A stretch of 43,432 bases of DNA from assembly GCA_902788315.1 (NCBI GenBank), contig CADAJS010000025.1, forward strand, positions 1-43,432, in the 5' to 3' direction. This stretch comes from an uncultured Bacteroidales bacterium (lineage in GTDB: Bacteria; Bacteroidota; Bacteroidia; Bacteroidales; Bacteroidaceae). Every line of letters starts with the position of its first letter. Position 1 is the stretch's first letter. The notes below the pieces were generated by a model. The model had not been told where the DNA came from, searched no databases, and worked only from the letters and a program-made list of their open reading frames with translations. This document shows positions 24,814-32,980 of the stretch, piece after piece. Made by a program: the position numbers and the translations under genes.

Positions 24814-27216
24814 TCAAGACTTGAACAGGCGACGCAGGCCACGCTTAGGTTCCTCGGCCTTATAGCCGTAGCCATACACCTTCTTCTCCATGCTGGCGTC
24901 ATTGATGACGATGCACAGGTTGTTGAACTTACCTTCTTGGTGCAGACGCTCCAGTTCGGGCAGGTAGCGACGGTCCACCTTACCCTCGCGCACCACGTAT
25001 ATTGTAAGGTCGGCCACACGGTTTACGATGCCGGCGTCGGCCACCACCTGGGCCGGCACATTATCCACGATGACATAGTCATACATCTGGCGCAGCTCGG
25101 CCATACACTCGTCGAGGCGGTCGCTCATGAGTAGTTCGGCAGGATTGGGCGGTGTGATGCCGGCGGGCAGGAAGTCCACGTTCTCGGCAATGCCGTTCGT
25201 GACTATCAGGCTCTTCAGGTCGGTCGCGCTGCCCGAGAGGTAGGAGGTCAGTCCGCCCCGTCGTTCTGTCGAGGAGAGTCGGCTCTGTGTACGCTTGCGG
25301 ATATCCGTGTCCACGAGCACCACGCGTTTACCGGTGATACCAATGGTGGCCGAGAAATTGCGACTGATAAATGTCTTTCCTTCGCCGGGCATGGTGCTGG
25401 TAAACATGATGACACGGGCATCACGCTTGATGAAGTTTGTGCTGAAGCGCAGCAGGCGGAATGCCTCGCCCAGCGCATCGTCGCTTTCGTTGTTCACCAC
25501 GATGGCGCTGTCGTCCAGTCCATCACGCCGATGCGGTACCTCGCCCAGTACAGGGATGGTGGTGAAGGATTCGATGTCGCGGCGACCGCGCACGGTCATG
25601 TTCAGCAATGCCTTGGTGCGGAAATATACCAAGGGGATGATGAGACCGGCCAGCAAGCCCAGCAGCATGATGATCCTGCGGCGCGGGGCCACGGGATGTT
25701 TGCTCCCGAAGGGATGCTCCACGATACTGATGTTTGCCTCTGTGATGGCCAGCTGGAGCGCAGTTTCCTCGCGACGGTTGAGCAGGAAGGTGAAGAGCGT
25801 CTCCTTGATAGCCTGCTGGCGGCTGATGTCGATGAATTCCTTCTCCTTCTGCGGCACGGCATGCATGGTAGTGTTGAGGCCCTGCTCATCCTTGCGTGCC
25901 TGCTGCAGCTGTAGCTTCAGACTGGCCGAAAACCCTTCGAGTGAAGCGATGATGGCCTGACGCATCTGATCCAGATTGGCGTCCAGGTCCTTGATAGAGG
26001 GGCTTTCCTCGCCCGCCGTGGAAGCCAGATTGTTGCGCTGGAGCATCAGCTGGTTGAACTGTGATATCTGGGTCTGTATGCCCACGTCGGCCACTCCGCC
26101 CAGCGAGGGGATAAGATTGTGTCCCTGCATGTTGCGGGAGACATAGTCGGCAAGGTATTGTACCAGGTTGTACTGCGTCTCAGCCTGTATCGTGCGCTGC
26201 CGCGCCGCTGTGGTCTGTCCCAGGAAAGCATCGGCATTGGCCTTGATGTCCATCAGCCCATTCCGCTGCTTGAACTGAGCCATCTCGTTCTCCACCTCGC
26301 CCAGTTCGATACTGATGAGGGCAATGCGGTCGTCGATAAAGTCGGCCGTGCTCTGGGCTATCTCGTTCTTGTTCTGGATGATGCTCTGCTTGTAGGCCTC
26401 GAGGATGGAGGAGAGGATGTCATCGGCCCGGCGAATGTTGGAGTCGGTGCAGTTCAGGATGACCAGGGTGCTTTCCTTGTCCATCTCGCTCGTACTCACC
26501 CGGCCGCACGTCATTATGGCGGCGTCCTCCACGCTGTAGCGCGTCACGGTAATGCTCTTGCCGGCAAATCGCTCCAGGGCTTTTTCGTTGAGCGTCACCA
26601 CGAACTGTCCGAAAGGAGCATCCACCGAATCGCCGTACGAGAAGGACTTTGCAAACTCCCGCTTCTGGAGACGCTCGCCGTAGCGGACATTGGAGATGGT
26701 GTACCCGCCTGCACCATCCACCGTCAGCTGAAAGCGCAGTGGATGGCGGTATTCGCTCTTGAAGTCCACGGTGACAGGTCGTTCCTTGTACAGCGAGATA
26801 TGGCGCATGCGGTAGTGATAGTCATATTGCACGTCCAGTCCCAAGGTCTTCACCACCTCACGCATCAGCTGATAGGAGCGCAGGATGTACAGTTCGTTCT
26901 TCACACTGGTGCCGCCCAGCACGCCGTTCAGTTGCATGAGGGAAGTGGTGTTCAGAGCCGACCGCTTGCTGCTGGTGCTTCCTGTGGCATCGTCCTTGAC
27001 CAGGATAACTGCATGTCGCTGGTAGAGCGGAGTGCGGCTGGAGAGATAGAGCCACGACAAAGCGCCAAAGATGAGAACCGAAAGGAGAAAGTAAACCCAC
27101 TTCGTCTGCACCGTCTCCAGCAGGTCGCGCAGGGAGAAGAAGTTCTCGTCTGCACTTTCGCTGGCCGGACGCTTGTATGCCGGCGGGATTGTATTCATAT
27201 TGCGTCTGTTTTCCAT
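24814..27216 (-). CDS. Wzc-type polysaccharide co-polymerase and BY-type tyrosine kinase
   Basis: 800 residues. An N-terminal membrane segment (about 40-58), a long Wzz-like periplasmic coiled-coil region and a second membrane segment (about 514-532) are followed by a cytoplasmic kinase domain. This has Walker A MPGEGKT (609-615), Walker A' VVLVDTDIRK (632-641) and a Walker B-like YVIVDNVPA. The end YGYGY (781-785) is the tyrosine cluster used for autophosphorylation. It controls chain length and export of exopolysaccharide or capsule with the outer-membrane Wza-like protein encoded 13 bases upstream. No polymerase or glycosyltransferase genes of a capsule locus lie next to it. Confidence 0.93.
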   Translation of the reverse strand: MENRRNMNTIPPAYKRPASESADENFFSLRDLLETVQTKWVYFLLSVLIFGALSWLYLSSRTPLYQRHAVILVKDDATGSTSSKRSALNTTSLMQLNGVLGGTSVKNELYILRSYQLMREVVKTLGLDVQYDYHYRMRHISLYKERPVTVDFKSEYRHPLRFQLTVDGAGGYTISNVRYGERLQKREFAKSFSYGDSVDAPFGQFVVTLNEKALERFAGKSITVTRYSVEDAAIMTCGRVSTSEMDKESTLVILNCTDSNIRRADDILSSILEAYKQSIIQNKNEIAQSTADFIDDRIALISIELGEVENEMAQFKQRNGLMDIKANADAFLGQTTAARQRTIQAETQYNLVQYLADYVSRNMQGHNLIPSLGGVADVGIQTQISQFNQLMLQRNNLASTAGEESPSIKDLDANLDQMRQAIIASLEGFSASLKLQLQQARKDEQGLNTTMHAVPQKEKEFIDISRQQAIKETLFTFLLNRREETALQLAITEANISIVEHPFGSKHPVAPRRRIIMLLGLLAGLIIPLVYFRTKALLNMTVRGRRDIESFTTIPVLGEVPHRRDGLDDSAIVVNNESDDALGEAFRLLRFSTNFIKRDARVIMFTSTMPGEGKTFISRNFSATIGITGKRVVLVDTDIRKRTQSRLSSTERRGGLTSYLSGSATDLKSLIVTNGIAENVDFLPAGITPPNPAELLMSDRLDECMAELRQMYDYVIVDNVPAQVVADAGIVNRVADLTIYVVREGKVDRRYLPELERLHQEGKFNNLCIVINDASMEKKVYGYGYKAEEPKRGLRRLFKS

Positions 27217-27229
27217 AGGGGTGTCTTTA

Positions 27230-28048
27230 TTACTTGGACAATGCTACGAGCAGTGAAACCACCGAAACGACAATGCTTACGAGGGTGCTGCCCACGGAGA
27301 GCCACGTGTAGCCGGTGCTGCCTTTCACACGCTCGCTCTTGTTCGGCTGCACGTACACTACGTCGTTCTGTTGCATATAGTATGCGGGCGACAGGAACAC
27401 CGACTGTTCGTCGCGTAGGTCCACTTCGTAAACCACCCGCTTACCGTTTTCCTCGCGCGCCACCAGCACCTGGTCGCGATGGGCACTATTGTTCAGGTCG
27501 CCCGCCTTGCCAATAGCCTCCAGGATGGTCAGACGCTCGCCCTGATAGGTCTGCGTGCCAGGGTTCTTCACGTCGCCGAGCACAGTCACCTTGAAGCTCA
27601 TTATCTTTGTGTTCACCACAGCGTCGGGGATGTAGTTTTCGTTCACCAGCTTCTCCTGCACCATCGTCGAAATCTGTCGGGTGGTAAGGCCGCCCACATG
27701 TAGCGTGCCAAAAATGGGGAACTCGATGTCACCGTTCTTGTCCACCTGAAAGTAGGACACACCCGAGGACACGTTGATGGTGTTGGCGCCGGTCACCGAA
27801 TTGTTTCCGCCGCCGATGAGCGTATTGTTATTGAACGGCTGTATCAGCTCCAGCTTCTTGCTGGCCACGGAGATGGCCAGCTGATCATCGGGCTGGACAC
27901 AGAGTTCAAAAGCCTGCGTGATGTCCTTGGGCACCGCGTAAGTGTCCTTAGCGCCTTGCAGATAGACCATCTTCTTATTAGAGACACAGGATGAAAGCAA
28001 CAGCAATGTGCAGCCCAGTGTGAATAGTCGGCGAATATGGCGTGTCAT
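27230..28048 (-). CDS. Wza-type polysaccharide export lipoprotein
   Basis: 272 residues from the ATG at 28048. The longer frame to 28072 would run past the inferred transcription start and mask the signal peptide. The lipobox is LLLLSSC. The polysaccharide export domain (FELCVQPDDQLAISVASKKLE, YFQVDKNGDIEFPIFG, LTTRQISTMV) and an SLBB domain (KVTVLGDVKNPGTQTYQGERLTILEA) are followed by a C-terminal hydrophobic helix (STLVSIVVSVVSLLVAL) that could form the outer-membrane pore. It pairs with the Wzc-type kinase in a two- or three-gene operon under a clear promoter. Confidence 0.92.
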   Translation of the reverse strand: MTRHIRRLFTLGCTLLLLSSCVSNKKMVYLQGAKDTYAVPKDITQAFELCVQPDDQLAISVASKKLELIQPFNNNTLIGGGNNSVTGANTINVSSGVSYFQVDKNGDIEFPIFGTLHVGGLTTRQISTMVQEKLVNENYIPDAVVNTKIMSFKVTVLGDVKNPGTQTYQGERLTILEAIGKAGDLNNSAHRDQVLVAREENGKRVVYEVDLRDEQSVFLSPAYYMQQNDVVYVQPNKSERVKGSTGYTWLSVGSTLVSIVVSVVSLLVALSK

Positions 28049-28073
28049 ATCATATAAATATATTTCCAACATG

Positions 28074-28105
28074 CAAAATTATAAAAAAATGCGTCATGCA
28101 CCAAA
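28074..28105 (-). promoter_or_regulatory. Canonical Bacteroidetes promoter of the wza-wzc operon
   Basis: On the minus strand TTTG (28105-28102), 20 bases, then TAATTTTG (28081-28074): both the -33 and -7 elements match with ideal spacing. Transcription should begin near 28067-28070, about 20 bases before the ATG at 28048. Confidence 0.8.
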
Positions 28106-28302
28106 TTCTGCCGTACTTTTCGCGAGGAAAGGACAGCAATTTAAGCGAATAACGACGTGACGCAGATGCAGAAAGCTCATACTGCTCGCTACGAAGCAAC
28201 GTACTACCCCGTCTGCACAATTTGTAATCGCACGAGCCACACATCCTGTCACATTTTGCCGAGTTTGCCGAGTGTCGAGTTACATAACGTGCAGCGCAGC
28301 GC

Positions 28303-28342
28303 TTTATCACGCGTGATAAAAGAGTTTATCACACGTGATAAA
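28303..28342. repeat. Pair of 18-bp TTTATCAC palindromes
   Basis: TTTATCACGCGTGATAAA (28303-28320, perfect) and TTTATCACACGTGATAAA (28325-28342, spacer AC) stand four bases apart. The layout (two copies, CAC-NN-GTG centre) parallels the pair at 6499-6562 although the arms differ. The flanking bases 28106-28302 hold no gene that I can support. Confidence 0.85.
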
Positions 28343-28367
28343 GTCCCCAGGAACACGTCATGGGAAA

Positions 28368-28526
28368 TCCGCTCGAGCATGCAAAACAAAAGAAAGCGCT
28401 CTTTTGTTTTGCATTCTCCTCTTCTTTTCGTACCTCTGACTACGTCGAAAGTACTTCCGCTCAAGCATGCAAAACAAAAGAAAGCGCTCTTTTGTTTTGC
28501 ATTCTCCTCGCTTATTCGTACCTTTG
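28368..28526 (+). repeat. Duplicated 71-bp palindrome-plus-promoter unit
   Basis: Unit 1 (28368-28438) and unit 2 (28456-28526) are offset by 88 bases. The first 54 bases differ at a single position and include a palindrome with 15-bp perfect arms (ATGCAAAACAAAAGA / TCTTTTGTTTTGCAT) around AAGCGC, at 28379-28414 and 28467-28502. The following 17 bases are less conserved but keep CGTACCTCTG (unit 1) or CGTACCTTTG (unit 2) at the same distance. The right arm supplies a -33 TTTG in both units. Confidence 0.85.
28496..28526 (+). promoter_or_regulatory. Promoter of the GH2 gene, embedded in repeat unit 2
   Basis: TTTG (28496-28499), 19 bases, TACCTTTG (28519-28526): full consensus. The copy in unit 1 (TTTG 28408-28411, 19 bases, TACCTCTG 28431-28438) has one mismatch in the -7 element. 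The start would lie near 28532, giving a leader of about 57 bases before the ATG at 28590. Confidence 0.75.
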
Positions 28527-28589
28527 CAGGCGGTTAGGTGTTTTTGCACCATACAATCAGCTGCATTGAACTACTTATATATACGCATT

Positions 28590-31316
28590 ATGAAAAAGAG
28601 CATTTTTGTTGTTTGCACGCTGGCCATCCAATTGCTGGCTGCATGTACAGGAGACACTACATCCGAGTCTATTCCCCTGCCGGAACATCCCCGTCCCGAC
28701 TTTGAACGTGCCGAATGGAAGAACCTGAACGGCTACTGGGCCTTCACCTTTGACTCCACGGCTGCCGCCAAGGCACTCACCGAGAAAACGCTGGAAGCAA
28801 TGACCGAACGCATCCTGGTGCCCTTCCCCTGGGGCTCCAAGCTTTCGGAAGTGGAGGACAAGGGTAATATCGGATGGTACGGACGCGATATTTCCGTGCC
28901 CCGCGCTTGGAAGGGCAAGCGCGTGTTCCTCGTCATCGGAGCCTCCGACTGGGACACCCAGGTGTGGTTCGACGGTAAGGAAATCGGACGGCATCAGGGA
29001 GGCTACACGCCTTTCGAATGTGAGATTCCCACCGACCGCCTGGGCGAAGACCTACAGTTGCTCATCAAGGCTGACGACACCAAGAGCGATGCACACCTCT
29101 ACGGCAAACAGGGCTATGGCAATGCACGCGGTATCTGGCAGACCGTCTATCTCGAGGCACGCGGCGAGAACTATATCCGTTCGCTGCACTTCACGCCTGA
29201 CATTGACCAGGCCGTCGTGCGCGTAGATGTGGCCCTTGCTGCACCCGCCGCTCAAGGCGAGAACTTCACGCTGAAGTTCAACACGGGCAATCAGAAGACC
29301 TTCAAGGCAGACATCAGCGGGAAGGCCGAAGCCAGCTTCACCATCCCCATCCAGAACCAGCACCTCTGGGACCTCGACGATCCCTTCCTCTATGAGGTGG
29401 AGGCTGCGCTGGGCAAGCAGGACGCCGTGAAGAGCTACTTCGGACAACGCAAGATCAGCGTGATGCCGTTCCCGGGAGCCGACTTCAAGTACGTGGCCCT
29501 GAACAACAAACCGATCTATCTCCAGCAGTGTCTGGACCAGAGCTACCATCCCGACGGCTTCTACACCTTCCCGAGCGACGAGTTCATGCGCAACGAGATT
29601 ATGATCTCCAAGAAGCTGGGCCTCAACGCCAACCGTATTCACATCAAGGTGGAGATTCCGCGCAAGCTCTACTGGGCCGACAAGCTGGGTCTGCTCATCA
29701 TGGCCGACACGCCGAACTTCTGGGGCGCTCCCGTGCCCGAGGCACGCGAGGATTGGGAACGCTGCATGCGGGCTCAGGTGGAGCGAGACTATAACCATCC
29801 CTGTATCTACGCATGGGTGAACTTCAATGAGACATGGGGACTCTTCACCGACAAGGTATATACCCCGGAGACCCAGGAATGGGTGCGTTCCATGTACCGA
29901 CTGACAAAGAGCCTGGATCCCTCACGCCTCGTGGAGGACCAGTCGGCCTGCAACCGCGACCATGTGGAGTCGGACATCAACTCGTGGCATGCTTATCGAC
30001 CCGGATACCTGTGGGAGAAGGAGATTCAGATGTACGTCGACAGCACCTATCCCGGCAGCCACTTCAACTACATCGGGGAGAACGTGCAGACCGACGCACC
30101 GATGATCAACAGCGAATGTGGTAACGTGTGGGGCTACGAGGGAAGTGCCGGCGACTGCGACTTCACGTGGGACTATCACATCATGATCGACGCCTTCCGC
30201 CGGCAGCCCAAGTGTGCCGGATGGCTCTATACCGAACACCACGACGTCATCAACGAATGGAACGGATACGTGAAGTATGACCGCTCGCCGAAAATCGACG
30301 GACTGGACGAACTGGTTCCGGGCATGACAATGGCCGACTTCCAGAGTCTCTACTACATCAGCCCCGAGCGCTACCTCTACTCAGAGGTCAAGGGCGGCGA
30401 GAACGTGGAGATTCCCTTCTATGCCTCCTTCATGACCGACAAGGACCCGGGCGCCCTCTCGTTAGAAACCGAATTGGTGGGCTGGAACGAGCTGGGCGAG
30501 TATAACTCGTTCTCGGCCAGCACCACGCCAGTGGACTTCGCCCCCTACATGAGCTGCACCGCCGGCAAGGTGTCCGTGACGATTCCCGAAGCCAAGGGCC
30601 TCTACCTGCTGCGCTATGTGCTGAAGGCTGGCAAGCAGACGCTCCACCGCAACTTCACGACATTCCGCGTCAAGGAGGGCAAGCCGACAGCCACCGAGAG
30701 TACACGTCTGCTCACGTTCCTCCCCTCCTCGTTCTCGGCACAGCAGTGGTCCAAGCTGCAGACCGTGGTGTATGACAGTCTGAAGGCCAACGGATTCGGC
30801 CACGGATACTTTGAGTACACGCTCACTCTGCCCAAGGGCGTCGGGGCCAACAATATCAAGTCGGCCCAGCTGCGTTTCGAGGCATCGGCCAAAGAACTGT
30901 TCGGCAAGGACGTGAAAGGCGGCGAAGCACAGGGAAGCTATATGCTGGGCGAGGGCACCTTCGACCACTGCAAATCGCCCAACGCCTATGCGATGACCGA
31001 CACGCTGTGCTGGACATCCCGTCTCAAAGTGTCGGTGAATGGCCAGGAGATTGCCGACTGTACCCTCGACGACGACCCTGCCGACCACCGTGGTATCCTC
31101 TCCTGGGCTTCCCAGCCCACCAACCGCCTCATGTCTGAGGCCGGTTCCTACGGACAACTCTTCCGCCTGGACGTCCCGACCGACGCATTCGGCGAGAGCC
31201 GCACGGCCACAATACGCTTCACCGTACCCGACGACTGTGAGGGCGGTCTGGCCATCTATGGCAAGGACTTCGGCCGCTATCCGCTCGACCCCACGCTGGT
31301 GCTTACGCTGAAGTAG
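28590..31316 (+). CDS. Glycoside hydrolase family 2 lipoprotein
   Basis: 908 residues from the ATG at 28590, chosen for the lipoprotein signal MKKSIFVV...LLAAC (Cys19); the frame upstream crosses the promoter. The N-terminal sugar-binding beta-sandwich (WYGRDISVPRAWKGKRVFL, VWFDGKEIGRHQGGYTPFE) and the immunoglobulin-like domain lead to a TIM barrel. Its acid/base is Glu414 in WVNFNETWGL and its nucleophile is Glu509 in MINSECGNVWG, both standard for GH2. About 300 further C-terminal residues form extra beta domains. Beta-galactosidase, beta-glucuronidase, beta-mannosidase or another exo-activity cannot be told apart by eye. Probably on the outer or periplasmic membrane face. Confidence 0.9.
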   Translation: MKKSIFVVCTLAIQLLAACTGDTTSESIPLPEHPRPDFERAEWKNLNGYWAFTFDSTAAAKALTEKTLEAMTERILVPFPWGSKLSEVEDKGNIGWYGRDISVPRAWKGKRVFLVIGASDWDTQVWFDGKEIGRHQGGYTPFECEIPTDRLGEDLQLLIKADDTKSDAHLYGKQGYGNARGIWQTVYLEARGENYIRSLHFTPDIDQAVVRVDVALAAPAAQGENFTLKFNTGNQKTFKADISGKAEASFTIPIQNQHLWDLDDPFLYEVEAALGKQDAVKSYFGQRKISVMPFPGADFKYVALNNKPIYLQQCLDQSYHPDGFYTFPSDEFMRNEIMISKKLGLNANRIHIKVEIPRKLYWADKLGLLIMADTPNFWGAPVPEAREDWERCMRAQVERDYNHPCIYAWVNFNETWGLFTDKVYTPETQEWVRSMYRLTKSLDPSRLVEDQSACNRDHVESDINSWHAYRPGYLWEKEIQMYVDSTYPGSHFNYIGENVQTDAPMINSECGNVWGYEGSAGDCDFTWDYHIMIDAFRRQPKCAGWLYTEHHDVINEWNGYVKYDRSPKIDGLDELVPGMTMADFQSLYYISPERYLYSEVKGGENVEIPFYASFMTDKDPGALSLETELVGWNELGEYNSFSASTTPVDFAPYMSCTAGKVSVTIPEAKGLYLLRYVLKAGKQTLHRNFTTFRVKEGKPTATESTRLLTFLPSSFSAQQWSKLQTVVYDSLKANGFGHGYFEYTLTLPKGVGANNIKSAQLRFEASAKELFGKDVKGGEAQGSYMLGEGTFDHCKSPNAYAMTDTLCWTSRLKVSVNGQEIADCTLDDDPADHRGILSWASQPTNRLMSEAGSYGQLFRLDVPTDAFGESRTATIRFTVPDDCEGGLAIYGKDFGRYPLDPTLVLTLK

Positions 31317-31347
31317 TCCGAGAATTCAAGATAACATAGTCCCAGGT

Positions 31348-31770
31348 ATGAGACTCCAGAGATACATCTTCATGGCCGTGCTCATGTGGTGCCAGCTGAT
31401 GGCAGCGCAAAAAGGCATCAGGGGCACGGCCTCTTATTACTCGGACAAGCTGCATGGCCGGCGCACGAGCAGCGGTGAGGTGTACCATCGCGATAGTCTG
31501 ACCTGTGCCCATCGCACGCTGCCCTTCGGCACAAGACTACTCGTACGCAACCTCAAGAATGGCCGTGAGGTGGTGGTGCGTGTCACGGACCGAGGTCCCT
31601 TCACCCGCCGATTCATGATTGACCTGAGCAAGGCTGCCGCACGCCAGCTGGACTTCCTGCGGGCAGGGATATGCAAGGTGGAACTCACCATACTCCCCGA
31701 CTCCATTCCAGAGACAGCACCCTCACAGCCCGACAGCACAAGCTACAAGACGGGGGCCACAGAATCATAA
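31348..31770 (+). CDS. RlpA-like double-psi beta-barrel protein
   Basis: 140 residues with a signal peptide (FMAVLMWCQLMAAQ). The RlpA domain is clear: GTASYYSDKLHGRRTSSGEVYHRDSLTCAHRTLPFGT, VRNLKNGREVVVRVTDRGPF and RFMIDLSKAAARQL. The Asp of TDRGPF and the conserved His match the catalytic residues of RlpA lytic transglycosylases that act on stem-less glycan strands. No SPOR domain is present, so septal targeting is not supported. It begins 31 bases after the GH2 gene and is probably cotranscribed with it, though functionally unrelated. Confidence 0.88.
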   Translation: MRLQRYIFMAVLMWCQLMAAQKGIRGTASYYSDKLHGRRTSSGEVYHRDSLTCAHRTLPFGTRLLVRNLKNGREVVVRVTDRGPFTRRFMIDLSKAAARQLDFLRAGICKVELTILPDSIPETAPSQPDSTSYKTGATES

Positions 31771-31795
31771 GCCCCCCCTTTCTACGCGACAAGAC

Positions 31796-32980
31796 TCAAT
31801 TAAGGATGCTCCGGCCCACCGACTTTCGAATCTCAAACATATACATGAAGCAGGAAAGGAGGAAGTACACGCCGGCGAGCACCCATAGCATCATAAGTTC
31901 CTGACGACAGTCGCCCAGCGACGCACCCATACATTGAATACGCACGTAGGCGTTCGCCCCCCACGTGGAGGGGAACACGGTGCCCACCGCCTTCCACAGA
32001 GGCGGTATCGAGGCACCCGGCCAGCTCACGCCCATGAGGAAGAGCAGCGGCACGGACATGAAGACGAAGAGCAGGATGCAGTCCTCGCGACGGAAAATGA
32101 AACTGGACCAGAAGATGGCCATGTACGTACAGGCCAGCAGATAGGGCACAAAGAAGCCCAACAGGTCAACGAAGTGTCCCAGCTGCGGCAGAGAGAACCA
32201 TCGTGTCACACAGATGGCCATGTAGAAGGCCATCAGCAGGAAGAGCAGGAAGTGTACAAGCCCCTTGCCCAGGACGACGGCCAGCGTATTCTTATAATGC
32301 GGCGAGGGAGGAATGACCAACCCACGGAAGCGCTCACGGGCACGCCCCATGGACATCCCCACACCGAGACACAGCGCCTGCTGCAGGATGAGCATCAGCA
32401 CCGGGGGAATCAGGAAAGCTGCAAAACCACCTGCAGGATTGTACATCTTCACCTCCTCGAAGCGGATGGGCCAGCGAGCCAGATCCTCCTCACGGGCAGT
32501 GGTATTCTGCTGATGCTCCCGCACCTTGATATTGCGGTTCAGCTCTTGCGCCACATTGATAACCGCCAGATACTCCACTTTATAATACAACATAGACGTG
32601 AGGTCGCTATAGAGCCCCACCACCGTCTGCTCGCCACGCCACAACTGCAGGTCGAACTCGCGGGGAATACGCAGGATGCCGAATACCTGACGCCGCCGCA
32701 TGAGCTCCTGAGCCTCCTCCATGCTGATACAGTGGGCGGCCACGTTTACCTCCTGCGTGGCATCGACACGGCGGATGAAGTCGCGGCTGCGGCCCGACAT
32801 GCAGTCATCTACCACGCAGATGGGCAACTCGCGCTGCACCTCTGTGTCGTAAATCATTGCGTAGAGAATGGGATAGCCCAGCGGGAGCAGGATGACAAAG
32901 ATCAGGATGCCCTCGTCCTTCACCAGCTCGCGGAGCTCGTCCCACCAGACATGCAGTATCGGAAACTTCGGTTGTATCAT
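31796..32980 (-). CDS. ABC-2 type transporter permease (second of pair)
   Basis: 394 residues: an N-terminal membrane helix (GILIFVILLPLGYPILYAMIY), a large extracytoplasmic domain (about 45-185, starting YDTEVQRELPICVVDD), then five hydrophobic segments including FAAFLIPPVLMLILQQALCLGVG and FLLFLLMAFYMAICV. This is the YhhJ/YbhR-like ABC-2 permease layout used in drug or lipid export with an HlyD adaptor. Its ATG overlaps the stop of the upstream permease (ATGA), so the two are translationally coupled and probably heterodimerise. The ATPase subunit is not encoded in this operon. Confidence 0.88.
   Translation of the reverse strand: MIQPKFPILHVWWDELRELVKDEGILIFVILLPLGYPILYAMIYDTEVQRELPICVVDDCMSGRSRDFIRRVDATQEVNVAAHCISMEEAQELMRRRQVFGILRIPREFDLQLWRGEQTVVGLYSDLTSMLYYKVEYLAVINVAQELNRNIKVREHQQNTTAREEDLARWPIRFEEVKMYNPAGGFAAFLIPPVLMLILQQALCLGVGMSMGRARERFRGLVIPPSPHYKNTLAVVLGKGLVHFLLFLLMAFYMAICVTRWFSLPQLGHFVDLLGFFVPYLLACTYMAIFWSSFIFRREDCILLFVFMSVPLLFLMGVSWPGASIPPLWKAVGTVFPSTWGANAYVRIQCMGASLGDCRQELMMLWVLAGVYFLLSCFMYMFEIRKSVGRSILN

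Noticed and set aside
28250..28464. Short frames in the palindrome region (for example 28249-28464 and 28358-28552)
   Set aside because: They translate the duplicated palindrome itself (ECKTKERFLLFCML repeated) and have no independent coding signal.
28368..28526. Two repeat copies as a small CRISPR array
   Set aside because: Only two copies, strong internal palindrome, promoter motifs conserved beyond the repeat, and no cas gene in the window.
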